64,000 nucleotides of DNA from Prostheceraeus crozeri (taxonomy: Eukaryota > Platyhelminthes > Polycladida > Euryleptidae): the NCBI GenBank assembly GCA_907163375.1, contig CAJQUW010000468.1:62001-126000 (forward strand), in the 5' to 3' direction. The notes under the pieces were generated by a model. It did not search any database, had not been told where the DNA came from, and saw only the letters and a program-made list of their open reading frames with translations. Below, in pieces: positions 11,482-24,300 of the stretch. Numbering within the stretch: the first letter of the stretch is position 1; each line of letters begins with the position of its first letter. The translations under genes were made by a program, and so were the position numbers.

Positions 11482-13442
11482 CTGGAAAATAAAGAATTCT
11501 CATAGAAGCATTTGTATCTATTTACTTAACATGTTCATATTTAGTGTTCATGTACAGTAGAGCACATAATTGGTACATAAAACTTCCTCCATTCATCAAT
11601 TTAGTAAAATGCCGTTTGAATAACAAGGAGTTCCATTCTTATACTTCAAGTACTTGGAATGGAGGATAGCGATATTTGGACTTATTGGCAAGCTTCGTCC
11701 ATGTATGTTGAAAAGCAGGGCATTTGGGACTACAGCTGGTCACATTCAGAAATGACCAGAAATAACCATTAACACTGGAAAGCCCGGTATAAGAAATAAT
11801 AATACAAAATCACTGATGCTTTCCAAAATTGCCTATACTCACTCTGACTTCAATGGAGTGGCATTTTGAAATTAGTAAATATCTAAGTGCCAATTTGGGC
11901 ATGGGTCACCAACACAGGCGCCGCGTGCTAACAGACCATAGGCCTTCGCTCCTTAATGGATCCCTATTTCTGCAGCAGACTGCATGGACTGCATAAAATA
12001 ATTAATTCAGAGCTATCTTAATTTCAATGAATTTTCTAACTTTCTTGTACAAGTACATGTATATTTAAGTCTGACTACATAATGAAATGAAATTATGTGA
12101 GAAATAGATACTGATATCAAAATACAAATTCAACTGAAGTCCACAAACTACTATATCTTGACTACACTGCATGTGTATTGTGATTCACTTTAAGTCATAT
12201 GTGACAGCATATCTTTCTAAACAGCCTCATAATAACCATGCAGTTCTAAGCTGATTGTTCGTCGACTCTGTTTTCCTATGATTTTAAACGTCAAATGACT
12301 ATGAAGATGCAATATTGATTTCTCATATGACGCTTGATCGAATTGGTCAAGGAGCTGAGATTGCTATAGAGAATGTCCACTCTCGAGGAAGCTCTCGCCA
12401 ACGCAAGACCCTGTTGTCTTTATTATAGCCTGTCAATCACTTATATGTTTCAAATTTAGTGTTGCTAATTTTTTTTGTACTCCTCATATTCTATCCTTTG
12501 AGAGTAACTTAGTTTTTATTTCAACGCCATTAACTTCGTGCACGATGGTTAGTTTTCCTGCATAATCCCTCGGACGACTGGCCGGTGAACAAAATGACCA
12601 CTGATGAAATCGCCGACATAAACGTAGTATATGCGACTTGAAACAGTAAAATCACATATCATCACATATCAAATCATAGTAAAAATAGTTGAAGATCCTG
12701 TATTTGACAGCTTACCGCTGGCGCTCTGAACGTATTTGAGAGTAGTGACTTGAGACTGTAAAGTGTAATGTAAACGAAAGATGCTCTCAAAAATAAATGA
12801 AAACTATTTGAACCTTTTGTTTTATGAAAGTATAAGTGATTATTTTTGGGTATGCGGTGAAGTCCTCGCAGGAACGGAGACGACGCCACTGGTCACCAGT
12901 GACCCATTGGACTTTTATGATATTGAAACCCCTGAAATTTCAATAAAAGAAAAATGCATTGATGCTCTTAGAAATTGCCTATTTATACATTACAACTTCA
13001 ATAAAATGATATTTCGCAAATAAAATTACAAAAGACTTGCTATTCTACAATGCTTGCACAAATTGTGGTTGATTTAGTATTTCGAAAATGCATGTACTAC
13101 TCATAAACTGCTCAAAACTCTTCGTATATCACCATCACTGCAGTTTAGTAGTGGTAAAAATTGAAGAATGAGTCACGTCCTTTCATGAAGCAATTAAATG
13201 TGTCATGATGCACTCTAAATTATCGCTTAATTTATAACTTGGTCATTGACCTGTTTGAATTCAATAGCTGTGATGCAGTAGGCCTACTTGCATTGTGAGT
13301 GTCAATCTGATCTGTACTTTTTAATAATAGTTTATACTAAGTTGCTTTTGCATTAAAAAGTCACAAATTTTTGTAAAAGACAAGAGCCACGAGTTGCTTC
13401 GAAAATATTTTTTTAAGAAAATCACAAAGAAATATAAAACTA
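11482..13442. other. Intron DNA, no gene seen
   Basis: AT-rich sequence in the 9.4-kb intron between two host exons. The frames at 12674-12889 and 12781-13023 overlap on opposite strands and show no motif; I treat both as chance. Confidence 0.4.
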
Positions 13443-14418
13443 CGAGGGGTGATTGATAAGTTCGCGGCCTGACATAGAGAGCTTAAAGCCAGACCATTAT
13501 GCACATGTGGATTGATACAATGGAATGTGCTGACGGCGCATGACGAGTGATCAGTCGATCCGGTGAAATGTTGGTAAACCACAGCTACTTAACTTCAGTT
13601 ACTAACTTATCAGTCAGTTAGTCAGATAAGTGTTGCGTAAGATGGATCACGTTTCAAATCGAGCTGTCATTCGTTATCTCGGCTTGAAAGTACTCACACC
13701 AAAGGAGATTCATGATGATATGGTTGGAACACTTGGTGAGAAAGCTCCGTCCTACACCACAGTCAAGAAGTGGGCTTCAGAATTCAAGCAAGGAAGAGAG
13801 AGCTTGGAAGATGATCCCCGTTGTGGAAGACCAGTGACAGTGAGCACAGAAGATGTGATCGATCATGTTCAAAAGATTATTCTTGATGATCGCCGTACAA
13901 CCGAGCGAAAGATTGCCTTCGAACTGAAGATTTCACAAGAGCGTGTCCATAACATCATCCATCATGAACTTGGCATGAACAAAGTTTCCGCTCGATGGGT
14001 GCCACGACTGCTCACACCAGAGAACAAACGAGCCCGCTTTCTCATCTCAAGGGACAACCTGGCGCTGTTCGTAAGAGATCCTGAAAATTTCATGGACCGG
14101 TTCATTACGATGGATGAGACTTGGGTTCAACACTATCAGCCAGAGTCGAAAGAACAATCGAAACAATGGAAGCACCCAGGATCACCAACTCCGCGGAAAG
14201 CCGAGGTCACCAGGTCCTCGGGAAAGGTCATGGCCTCCATTTTTTGGGATTCGAAGGGAGTTTTGTTGTTGGACTTCCTAGAGACTGATCGGACTCACCG
14301 GATCGACTGATCACTCGTCATGCGCCGTTAGCACATTCCATTGTATCAATCCACATGTGCATAATGGTCTGGCTTTAAGCTTTCTATGTCAGGCCGCGAA
14401 CTTATCAATCACCCCTCG
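13443..14418 (+). mobile_element. Mariner transposon with 124-bp inverted repeats
   Basis: Flanked by TA dinucleotides (13441-13442 and 14419-14420), the canonical Tc1/mariner target. Termini start CGAGGGGTGATTGATAAG. The inverted repeats, 13443-13566 and 14295-14418, differ at only about two or three positions. At 976 bp it is shorter than the usual 1.3 kb of a full mariner, and the coding region is truncated. The near-identity of the repeats suggests either recent insertion or recent conversion between the ends. Confidence 0.9.
13642..14310 (+). CDS. Truncated mariner transposase
   Basis: ATG at 13642 gives 222 residues. Two helix-turn-helix regions cover roughly residues 5-55 and 85-115, followed by WVPRLLT at about 119. 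The first catalytic aspartate is in TMDETWV (residue 158), and the second lies in the IFWDSKG stretch near 203. The reading frame then runs into the right inverted repeat, and its last few residues are encoded by that repeat. The C-terminal catalytic segment with the third acidic residue of the D,D34D triad is missing, so the protein should not catalyse transposition, although it could still bind the element ends. Confidence 0.85.
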   Translation: MDHVSNRAVIRYLGLKVLTPKEIHDDMVGTLGEKAPSYTTVKKWASEFKQGRESLEDDPRCGRPVTVSTEDVIDHVQKIILDDRRTTERKIAFELKISQERVHNIIHHELGMNKVSARWVPRLLTPENKRARFLISRDNLALFVRDPENFMDRFITMDETWVQHYQPESKEQSKQWKHPGSPTPRKAEVTRSSGKVMASIFWDSKGVLLLDFLETDRTHRID

Positions 14419-14420
14419 TA

Positions 14421-15060
14421 CACCGAGATCTTTCGTCTGGTCTTGTCAAGGTGGATCCAAATACTAAAATGAATGAACGATAAAGTTGAAACACTGATGA
14501 CAAGTGAGTACAATTTACATGATCACCACGGCAGTGACAGCTTTTCCTTTGCAGAGATGGACTTGTCTGACTGTTAAGTAGTACCAGTCGTGGTTGCACC
14601 AATACTCATCAAGTAATAAGTTGTCATTGTGAAAGTTACAAGATTAAAACTCGTGCTGCCAATCTTCATAGCTAGACATCACCAAGGTTGAAAGTTATTC
14701 GAATAAGCCCATCAGCTCCACGAAACGAAGTAAGTAGTTAGAATTCTCAGTTCTTCTATTCTTTCCCCCCCACATTTTCAGTTCACATTCACTTCTTCTC
14801 CATCTCCTAAAGGCAGTCTCATTTTACGACCATCGTCGCAAAAGCGTTAAGTGCGTAAAATTCTTTTGGTTTGGAGAAAATTTACACCAATTGCTCTGTC
14901 GTTCGCTGTAGACAACAATTCCACGAAGTTCATTATCACAACTGTCTGAAGTTATATTCTAACTAGTATCCAGGGGACCAATCCTTCATGCCAGGTTTCA
15001 AGAAAAACGTGTCAGTGCTGCTGTGCTACTATCCTTTATGACAGCAAAATCTTATCCTCA
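14421..15060. other. Intron DNA, no gene seen
   Basis: A short frame at 14405-14602 overlaps the mariner end and has no motif. Nothing else is recognised. Confidence 0.4.
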
Positions 15061-15079
15061 ACCCAATGTAAATAAGTTT

Positions 15080-15480
15080 GAAAAATGAAAGATATATAAA
15101 AAAGTCAAGTAAAAGTCACAAAATTGTTGAAGTAAAAATACCATCATTCTATACAAATAAACCAGGGCGCATCCATTTGATTGCTGCACCCTCAGCGATG
15201 AAAAGTCCGTAAGATGAGCTCCACTTTTTGATCTTTGAGAAGTCCTCGATGCTGGCCGATGTCCGATGGTTGCACTCTTGAAGATGTCGGGTGATGCTTG
15301 AGGCAGGAGGCTGTCTGGATCTGGGTCGCTTTTTGAAATCCATTTCGGTAGGTGCTCGTTAACACGGAACCTCAAACTTCTTTCACAGTTTTCTATAAGC
15401 CGCTCCGCAGCCACAAGCGAATTCATATATAATAGTGTTTCGAAGAGGAAGTGGAATTGGGTCTTTGGGCGCGCTAGGAC
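15080..15480 (-). pseudogene. Retroelement GIY-YIG-type endonuclease remnant
   Basis: On the minus strand a series of segments follows the order of a GIY-YIG domain as found at the C terminus of Penelope-like and related retroelements: an NTIIYEFACGCGAAY segment near 15440, a VNEHLPKW segment near 15350, then SSITRHLQECNH near 15290 and a hydrophobic-charged tail. They lie in more than one frame with at least two stops, so the gene is dead. The family placement rests on pattern only. Confidence 0.45.
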
Positions 15481-15959
15481 ACATTTTGATCATGGAGAAA
15501 GCTAGTCTGACGTTTGTCTGGAAATAAGCATTTTGTACTGCCTTTGCGCCTTTGCGGTGTTGTTGCTAATTATGTTAGATTGTTCGCCATAATATGGAAG
15601 GCGCACAATTATCTATTTTCTCAGCTGTAGTGATTCTTATGCATCTCTTCTATTTTCATTTAAGCACTTTCCATAATTTTCACTGTCAGTCATGTCATCT
15701 GATCAGCTGGCTTGTTTATTTCAATTAATTCAATTTTGTCGATTTCTGCGTAGTGATTGTACAGATAGCGTGTTGGATCTCTATGATGGTTGTCACACGA
15801 TATCGTCGCAACATTGCTAGATCAATTTTAAGAAAAGATAATATTTCTTTATTCATGAAAAAAGACACAAGAAAATGAACAAGACAAGCGCAGGTCATGG
15901 CCGCAAAGGCACTTACAGACAAGCGCTACTTATAAAGTGTGGAATTCATAGTGTAACGT

Positions 15960-16720
15960 CTTCATAAAATTAGCCGAGGTCAACATTCTTCAATCTTTCT
16001 TTAAAGCAACTAACGGACGGAGTAGATGTGCATTCAACTGGCAAATGGTTCCAAATTTTGTAAACACGGTCAAAGAAAGTATTTCACAAATTACGTTCAT
16101 GAGGGAAAATGTACGGCTAAACTTGGAATGGGTTATTTTATTGACTGCGTGTACAATACGCTAGTGGATGGTATACTAAATAATCATCAATTCTAATGTC
16201 AAAGAAAACCATTACAAATTTTGAAAAATAAGCATAAGTCAAGAACAACGCGCCTGCGGCAGAGTGGCTCTAGATTCAATAAGAGGAGCTTATGCTTGTA
16301 GTCTGAATAAGTAACAGAACTCCGACAAGAGTAGTAAATTTTGAGGTCATCGGCAAAAAGTTTATAAGAAATGACATCTTCCTCAAAGGAATCGTTCAAG
16401 TCGTTAACATAAAAGAGAAAAATAATAGGTCCAAGAACTGAGCCCTGCGGGACTCCACTAATTACTGGTGGACTTTTGACGCAACAGAATCAATAATAAC
16501 GGATTGAGATCGGTTAGATAGAAACGCCTGAATCCATTGAAGTAATTCATATTTTATTCCATAGGCTTCAAGCTTGATCACCAGCTTTCGATGAATTACT
16601 GAGTGAAACGCCTATGCAAGATCGAGAAACATGCAGTCAACCTTCTCTCTGCGTATCAAAGCGCTAGTCCATTCATAAAGTGATGTTATCAGAAACGATG
16701 CCAAATAACCATAGAACTGC
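15960..16720 (-). pseudogene. LINE reverse transcriptase remnant
   Basis: Minus-strand translation from about 16720 downward gives RT blocks in order: CMFLDLA.AFHSVIH (motif A), KLEAYGIKYELLQWI and FLSNRSQSV, then SGVPQGSVLGP near 16450 and YKLFADDLKIYY (the catalytic FADD) near 16370. Further on come LEPLCRRRVVLDLCLFFKI, the usual Cys/Arg-rich LINE C-terminal block, and NHLPVECTSTPSVSCFKERL near the end at 15980. Several stops and frame changes interrupt it. It resembles jockey/CR1-group LINEs and lacks its endonuclease half. Confidence 0.8.
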
Positions 16721-17229
16721 CAACGGAATCTTTGCTGCCAGAGAGACACCCGATAACCGACCAGCACGCTCGACGATTTTGTCATGAGATGTATTTGAAA
16801 TTCTTGTCACTCTCCAGTTCCGTTGTATTGCCTCTCAAGAACGGACGAAGCGCCGGCAAAATAAAAAGAATTTAATGAATTTTTCATTATTCAAAGTTAT
16901 TAACAAATTTGCACCAACAAAGAATCTTAACCGAATGTGACTAAGTTCGGCGAACTTAGGTGAAATCGGAAAAATTGGAATATGTTGGGGGAGGAAAGAA
17001 TAGAAGTACCGAATTCTCGCTTTCAAACCATTTTTGTGCCAGACAGCTATTCGAAATTAATGCTGATGCCACAATATGGATACCACAGTTTTCGTTTGAC
17101 GCCAGTGTCGATAATAACTTGCATTTTCCACACACTTTATCAATGAATTGATGTTTTTAAGATTACTTATATGACGAATTGAGTAGTAATAATTCAACGA
17201 TTCTAATAATCTAAAAGAATGGCATTTTA

Positions 17230-17600
17230 TACAGAATCGCCGTTTTTCTTCCTATGAAGAGCTAACAGTGAAAGCAAAGTTGCCATTGTTGAACGATTGA
17301 CATTCTCCAAGCATTTGGGAGAGTCTTCAATGTTCGTTCCACCTCTTTTTATTTGCTCCTGCTCACAATTTCCTTCATACCGAAAATCCCTGTTACGAAA
17401 TTTTGGTACCTATCGCGGTATCAGCATTAGCTGTCACATTCTAGGTTTTCTACGTTCCCCTAACCTTTACACTGACCTCAATCCTTGCGATTACCTGTCA
17501 TCGGATAATCTTTCGTAAGAAATTTGCCACTTGATTCCACCGAAAACCGAAGAAGAGTTGATTTCCGCATCAATGAAGTGAAAGCGCATACATGTACAAG
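17230..17600 (+). pseudogene. Mariner-like transposase C-terminal remnant
   Basis: Fragments reading SPFFF and then LRNFGTYRGIS, NLYTDLNPCDY and PKTEEELISA occur in the order expected in the C-terminal half of a mariner transposase (GPFFF...R.ISR...SPDLNPCDYFLW...TIEEL). The third catalytic aspartate would lie in DLNPCDY. Frame changes and lost residues show an old copy. No terminal repeats were found. Confidence 0.5.
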
Positions 17601-17649
17601 CACTTCAAGCGAAATAATTACATCAGCTATTGACTGACAATTTGTTCAC

Positions 17650-20430
17650 GAAACTTACAGCAGCTTAGATGAAAAATCAAGAAAAAATCACAAGTTTGGT
17701 CGGATCATGATCGCGACAACAATTTTCGGTATCTGTTTCATCAATGTACATGGTCTGATGACCACGATCAGGCTTAGGCCTGTTAAAGGCCGTGCACACC
17801 GTCAAGAGCGCTACGAAACTAAAAGGACGATCTATGGGTGATGACTGGTTTCTTTTGAAAATGTTTTCAAACTATTGTTTCTTTAGAGTTATGTTTCATT
17901 AGAGTTTCATTAGCGGTTTCTAATGGAAATATCAATGCTCCAAGAAAATTTCATGATTTTTCTCAATTCATTTCAGGCTAACATGTAAAAAGCCCTTTAG
18001 ATCAATCAGTAATTGACTCTCTCTATTACTACAGCACTTATTTGAGGCTACCCAGTCGCCTGACAGAGACGCGTCATCCATAGAATGGCAGCACCAAAGT
18101 CAAAATATTACATTTAACGACAGTCTAAGAACGTAGTTACAATGACTGAATCCTGCGAATAGTAACTTAAATGTTTCAGATTTCGATGGCCTTTGTGCAG
18201 TTGAAGACAAACATGACATAAACATATGACTTGAATCTGGTGATAGCTCTAAAATCGTAACTGAAAAAAATTATACTTCGAATATCGCAGGAATACAAGC
18301 CTCATTCAAGCCATTTTTAGTGATGCTGTTCCAGTTGGATGATTTCGCTACTTTAAAAATTGAAACACTTTTGTTTGGTTGGCAGTATACCTGCAAACAC
18401 TTGAACATGACCTGCTGCCTGACAGCGATAAAATTGATACATAATATCTGGTCAGAGCTAACCTCCGCGTTGATCTACTGTACAGATCGCTATCGACGTA
18501 TCAACACTGTGGCTGATATGAAGTGACAGCCAGCATTCGAATTAAGACTCACGTGTTCATGGCAGCAGGCGATCATCAATCGTACAAAAATCGGTCATTC
18601 ACTTACATTATTAAATTGCTGCTCTCTACTCGCAGCCAACGATGCTGATGCATGTTAATTGCTGGAGGTTGCAGGAGTGTGAGAAAAATATGAAAGAAAA
18701 GATAAGTGTATGAAAGTCATGAATTAATTCAGAACTGAATCTTTCGTTTTCATACATCCTGAACTTACATGTAAATATTTTACAAGGTCACATGATGCGG
18801 CTATCATCCGCTTATCTATATCAAAAGTATTTGAAATACCGATTTTTTTAAAGAATCAAGCTGTACAACTATTGTGGAGGGGTCGGCAGTTGCGGTGCAG
18901 TCTATGCCTTCAACAAATCAACAGAATGGAAATCAATTTGGCTAAGCATCATCAAGAAGAAATTCGGTGCAAAATGATCATATGATTTTTGGACATGCCG
19001 TCACGAACCCTCACATTCAGGGGATCTTAAAGAACATAATTTTAAAGGATGTGTTCAAGAAACGATTGTGGTAAATAGAATATAGATGCATCGATCTGTG
19101 TTCATAATCAGCATATTTGTTAGCATTAGTGACAGCTTCAATTTATGGAATGCTTCCACATCAGAGCTCTTGGCATCTTCGTCTCCCAAAGTCCAATTGT
19201 CTCATTCGTGTCCAGTCCTGCATTAATCCCCGTTATACATTAATTTTCAATCAGAATTATTCTTGGTAAAGTGATTCGAATTTCTCTGTTCCCTACAGAA
19301 GTCATTGCTTTTATGGTCTTCTATGACCATGCAATCATTTTCTGTGACTTGACTGCTTTTTGATTTTCTAACTCATTATTTGTGAATTGATGTTTTCACA
19401 ATAAGGCATGTTGTTTGATTCCAAATCATTTAAAATAAACACATTACGATTATTATCAAGAGAATTCTCTCTCAACAGTACAAATATTTTTATCGATTAT
19501 GTAATTTGATTTCAACATTTCCACAAAGTCTAATTTGAAATTCCACTATCATCTTCCTTTGAGAGGTGCTGATGCAAATTCATTCCTTTTAAGAACAGGG
19601 GCATGCAAGAAATTTGCACCTCAGAGGACCCCAGTTGAGGATATAACAACGGTACCATGTCAGAATTTCGTAGAATGCCATGGTTGTGGACGCTTATAGG
19701 AAAATCCGGAGTTATGAATCTAACAAGCAGGCGAACAACGTACACAGTCGCGCATGTGAAACACGCCTCTCATAACTTTCAATCATGAAGGTCATTCAAA
19801 ATTATTCCACCTGAGCTTGCTACTTAAGTCAAATTTTAGAGAAAATGCGCTTTACTAATCATCTTCATCACATTGCATCAAAATGATACATGTATTGACA
19901 TAAACATAGATCTTTGGAACGACAGGTCATAAAGGAAATTTGTCTGCACTTCCTAATGATAGGAACACATGCGTTCATTCCAACAACATAAGCAAACAAA
20001 CATTTACGATAAACAGCTTTGAGAGATTTTCCAATTTCTTCTGTGATGCAAGACGCAATTACCTAATGCAGCAACAGCTGGATTGAGACCGAGCGGCGAA
20101 TAAAATAGACGTTTTTATTAAAATGGATGCTATCATGGTAGTCACCGCGAAAGCATTTGTCATCAGTAAACTTCTTTGAAATTACAAATTTCAAACGTCC
20201 TAGTAGTCTATAGAGTACAATACTTGATGTCAAGAACTCTCTTTATATTTTTGTCTTTCTTGGAAGAGATGAAGATAATAGAATTCTTAAGAATATTTTT
20301 TTACAATAAAATGATCTCCCCTTTAGCAGATCCTTCAAAAAGCTTTCAATTTCTGCTTTTCCAAGGATATCCATATTCAGTGATACAGCTTGTAGGAATC
20401 TTCCATGAAAATTATAAGCGGGTACAATAA
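17650..20430. other. Intron DNA, no gene seen
   Basis: Unique-looking AT-rich DNA within the long host intron. The frames at 18320-18526 and 19530-19745 lack motifs and splice context. Confidence 0.4.
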
Positions 20431-20431
20431 A

Positions 20432-20503
20432 CATGTAGGTCACGCTGGCACAGGTGCAGATAACTTTGGGATCGTAGGTTCGAGTCCTACCAGCTGCACA
20501 TGT
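20432..20503 (+). repeat. tRNA-like sequence (SINE head or tRNA pseudogene)
   Basis: A perfect B box GGTTCGAGTCC (20477-20487) sits in a five-base-pair T arm GTAGG/CCTAC, followed by an acceptor-like CAGCTGCA. The 5' half does not pair into an acceptor or anticodon stem, so it is not a functional tRNA gene. A degraded tRNA-derived SINE head is the simplest reading. Confidence 0.4.
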
Positions 20504-20905
20504 TTCATGGCAATTTGATCCGTCGTTAATCTCACTTCATTCATTGCTAAATGCAAAGTCCAGTTCAGTCCGCACACTATGTTATACAGAAGTTCAATTT
20601 GTAAGACAACATTACATTTTATGGCCTTCTACGTTTTGTTTCGTCACATTTTTGGCGCTCATATGCTCATCGCTTGCGACTAATAAACTTTGAAACGTCG
20701 CCTTAATGTGTGAATGCCCACAATGACACATCCACTCGGTCAACCATTAGATAGATCGCTCTGTTGTTGTCTGCATCGGCTGCGAATGATTATAATAAAT
20801 TAAGAATTTCATTTCAGGTTGACATAATGTGAGTACATGCATTCAATGAGGTTAGTTGTCATCAAACTTTCTTTAAATTTTTCCAACATTTATTGACTCA
20901 CTCAC

Positions 20906-21959
20906 TTTGGGAGAAATTGGCGGAGGTATGATTGCACTTATTGCTTTTCCACCAACACGCCTTTCAGGCGAATTCCTTTTCACCACTGCACTATTCCGAT
21001 TCAAATTTGTTACACTGGAACTGCTGGTGCTCATTGGAGCGTCTAAGTTATCATTGCCAACTCCTGACACTGAGGTGGATCGAGATTCAAGAGCCGATAT
21101 CAGTCTGTTGACACTCGGTTTCGGGGATTGGTGAGTACACATACTTTCATCTATCACATGATTTTGGAGACTCTTGCTCATTGTCAGGTCTTCGGCTGTC
21201 GAGGACAACCTACAGCTAAGGGTTTCATCCTGAATGTTCGAATCTCGCCAAGTGTCACTGCTGGACTGCACATTTGAAAGTATCCGAATACCACCTGAAG
21301 ATATGGACGCTGATATTGAAGAACCTGGTGATGTGGTGCTGTCAATCTGCGGCCTTTCTTCATTCGACGGAGGATCGAGATCATCCAGTGATGTTGTTTC
21401 TTCCTCGGTCGATGATGATGCCGTGTTATAATGATCTCCTTGAGAATCAACGTAGGAATTTTCAGTAACCTCCTCAACCAGTGATAGATGTTTATCCTCT
21501 GAGACATTGACAAATACCTGACCTGACTGAGGCCTGTCCACATTCAGTTCGGATTGAGATAGATTTTCTGGACTGAGAGTATCAGACGGAGGATTCTCTT
21601 GCTTTGAAAGGGGTCTGTCATCAGGTACTCGCTGTCTGATTGATGATTTGTCGAATGTTGGAGATCGAACAGCATGCAAGCAGCAATCTGACTGATCATG
21701 ACCACTAACACTGGTTGGTGTCTCAGGCCCGTCATGTGCTTCAAAAAGTGATAACATTTTCTGACGATACTGAACGACCTTGGATGGTTGATGCTCTCCG
21801 TTGTTAACATTGGGGCTGAAGTCTTTCTTTTCGGGGGGGAAAATACCGGACAGCGTTTTCTTTAACATCATGCGCTCCATCAACATGGCCACAGGTGAAG
21901 GTTCTTTCTGCATCCTTGTTAAATTTTTCTCTATCATGCTGTGACGTATAACGGAACTT
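20906..21959 (-). CDS. Host gene exon, large Ser-rich region
   Basis: A 1054-nt minus-strand exon lies between a polypyrimidine acceptor (cattcttcattttag) and the donor AAA|GTGAGT. The first base completes a split codon, then 351 codons follow. The acceptor is a TAGAAG tandem, so use of either AG (NAGNAG) is possible. The N-terminal part has a Met/Leu-rich amphipathic stretch (PVAMLMERMMLKKTLSG). The rest is a long Ser/Thr/Asp/Glu-rich region, probably disordered, ending in a proline motif IIPPPISPK. The sustained frame of this length with both splice sites is strong evidence for a real exon. I do not recognise the protein; a cytoskeletal or signalling scaffold would be typical of this composition. 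Confidence 0.8.
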
Positions 21960-22984
21960 CTAAAATGAAGAATGAAGCAATCAAGAGAACACATTTCAGA
22001 CTCCAATCAAAGATATGTGAATTCATAGTGATTGATATGGAGGACAAGGGTTCAAAACATGTACATCAAATATACAATTTGTGTATTGTAAAAATTGATA
22101 AACAAAAATGCAGAGTTCCGAGAAAATGTAGAGAATTTCTTACTTCATGGTGTAGGGTCAAGACATGTTAAACTCAATGAAATACAAACAAGATTGTTAT
22201 TCAGTACAAGTGATGCAATACGACTCTGTGAACCTGACGGGATGTACTCATAAAACATTTGAAATTCATGATTGAAATATTATGTTAATTATTATGTTAA
22301 ATAAAATTCTACATTTTTATTTACTGCAACATACGAGCACATGGCATACATGAAAAATTACATTTGCACGTGTATGCTGAATATAGTACACATGCATAAA
22401 ATTGATACCGTGTTAGATACCAGAAATTGAATCTGTCTTTGGTATACAGTTGAGCAGGCTTATTGAGGCGAATCACAACTTAGGCCTAATTCCGATTTGG
22501 AGGATGAGCTTCGAGTATCAAAATGGGATATACGCATGGTACTAAATAATGACACAATTAAGAAAATCACTAAAACTATGGCTGCTGCAAACTGACTGAA
22601 GTGGGTCGCTAAGCAGACTTAGGAATAAATATCATTTTATAATGAGTGAAACACCAAAAGAAAAATTGCTATTCAGGAGATGTGCGTCTTACTTTAACCC
22701 ACGGCCACCCAGGTTATCTAGAGCCGTTTCACTGACTGCATATACGAGTAGGTTACTACTATTTCTCTCAGCTACAGACGATTGCATGCGACTAACGACA
22801 ATTGGTGGGATCAATTCTTCGCCATAAAAATCAATGAATAAATATTATGTCACATTCATGATATAATCAATTAAATTCATCAAATTTGGAAAATCAAGCT
22901 TTTAAAATCGATTTTCAATGTTTGTTTAGAACAACTTGACTCCATCCCGCATAAACAAACAAATCCTGCACCGAATTATCAATA
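21960..22984. other. Intron DNA, no gene seen
   Basis: AT-rich. The frame at 22642-22827 has no support from motif or splice signals. Confidence 0.4.
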
Positions 22985-23060
22985 TTGTATACCGGTGTCT
23001 CATAATGGCAACAAGCTGATCTGTAAGTCATTACAAAATGGAAAACAACATCATGATACA

Positions 23061-23517
23061 CCAGTTGATGATTACTTAAGTCTATGCATAATTATAAGAT
23101 CAATAGATTTGAAATTTTCAAATCTACCTGTTGATTTGCGAATTATCAAAACTAGCCACCACAACCAAAGACAGATTGGTATTTAACTCAAATATCAAAC
23201 AATACAACCAGTAAATTATTAATGTTTGCTTCTACTGGAACTGCATGAGGATAAGGCAACTAAATGTATTAGCATCGTTGAGTCACATCATAATTGCTTT
23301 AACATACTAAGAAAACAGATGCTTCGCTTAGTATATAAAGACCACATACAGTCCAGTAATTTGACTACAAAATGTCTTGCGATCATTGTAGTAGATTTAC
23401 GATTTTTTTAATAATTTGCCTTGATAATTCATATTCGATTAGTTGACGCCAGTTGATGATTACTTAAGTCTATGCATAATTATAAGATCAATAGATTTGC
23501 GAATTATCAAAACTTGA
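23061..23517. repeat. Local duplication, about 95 bp then 69 bp
   Basis: The block beginning ccagttgatgattacttaag at 23061 recurs at 23449 without an internal segment of about 28 bp, both copies ending in gcgaattatcaaaac. It brackets the first copy of the 286-bp direct repeat and shows repeated local rearrangement. Confidence 0.7.
23157..23442 (+). repeat. 286-bp direct repeat, copy 1
   Basis: Matches 24947-25232 at an offset of exactly 1790 bp with a single mismatch noticed (cttctactgg against cttctattgg). Near-identity implies a recent duplication. The repeat has short open frames on the plus strand but no recognisable domain. Confidence 0.85.
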
Positions 23518-24036
23518 AGTTGTCGAATAAAACACACAATCTTTACAGGAAAAATCACATATACTCGGCAATGAAATAGAATCCTACATGATTAATTATG
23601 ACTTTGGAGCCCACTGGTGCGAACACCTGTGAATCAAAGATTATTAGGCTTCATTGCAAAGCATTATAAAAACCCAAAACATTTTACTTTTAATTGATTA
23701 AATTTCAGTTTAATTTTGATTCTTTACTTTCGATAAATATTCCAAATTAACTATCTAATCAATTTTATTGGCATTTTTCTGTATACTGATCATCGTAAAT
23801 ATCTATCATTATTTAAGTATTAATTCACTATCGATAACATTTGAAGCTGTCATAAGACGATGATTGTTTACTTAACTACGCTAAAAGTTTTATTCTTTGA
23901 GGAATATTGATGAGAAAAAATAGTGTACATAATAATAAAGCAGTATTACATATTATCACTTTTATTTATTCTCTAAATTTCGGTTTTTCAATTTATAAAT
24001 GATGCATGCAATACGCAATATTTTTTTTTTGTGAAG

Positions 24037-24300
24037 ATGAGTGAGCCTTTCGTATTCCAGACAGGTCAATCAAACTTCCCTGTCAGCGTAGACAGTGTCA
24101 GCTCAGACGTGTTCCGCCAATCTCACTCATTTGAGAGCGTGTCCCCGATTACGTCTTCACGAAGCTTTGCTACGTTCCTGAGCTTCAACGTTGATAAATT
24201 AGATAAAAGCATGTGGCGAGCATGGATCATGGAAGAGCATAGCTTGTTAGAGCGAATAAAAACAATATGTAAAATTGGCCGAACTACAGTACACCTTTAA
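24037..24300 (+). other. Unrecognised 87-codon ORF in a rearranged AT-rich block
   Basis: ATG at 24037 gives MSEPFVFQTGQSNFPVSVDS and a Ser/Phe-rich continuation ending in MWRAWIMEEHSLLERIKT and a stop. The composition is more protein-like than its surroundings. It lies between the two copies of the 286-bp direct repeat. No family is recognised, and chance or an old element gene are both possible. Confidence 0.25.

Noticed and set aside
20432-20503. Functional tRNA gene
   Set aside because: Only the T arm and B box are good; acceptor and anticodon stems do not form.
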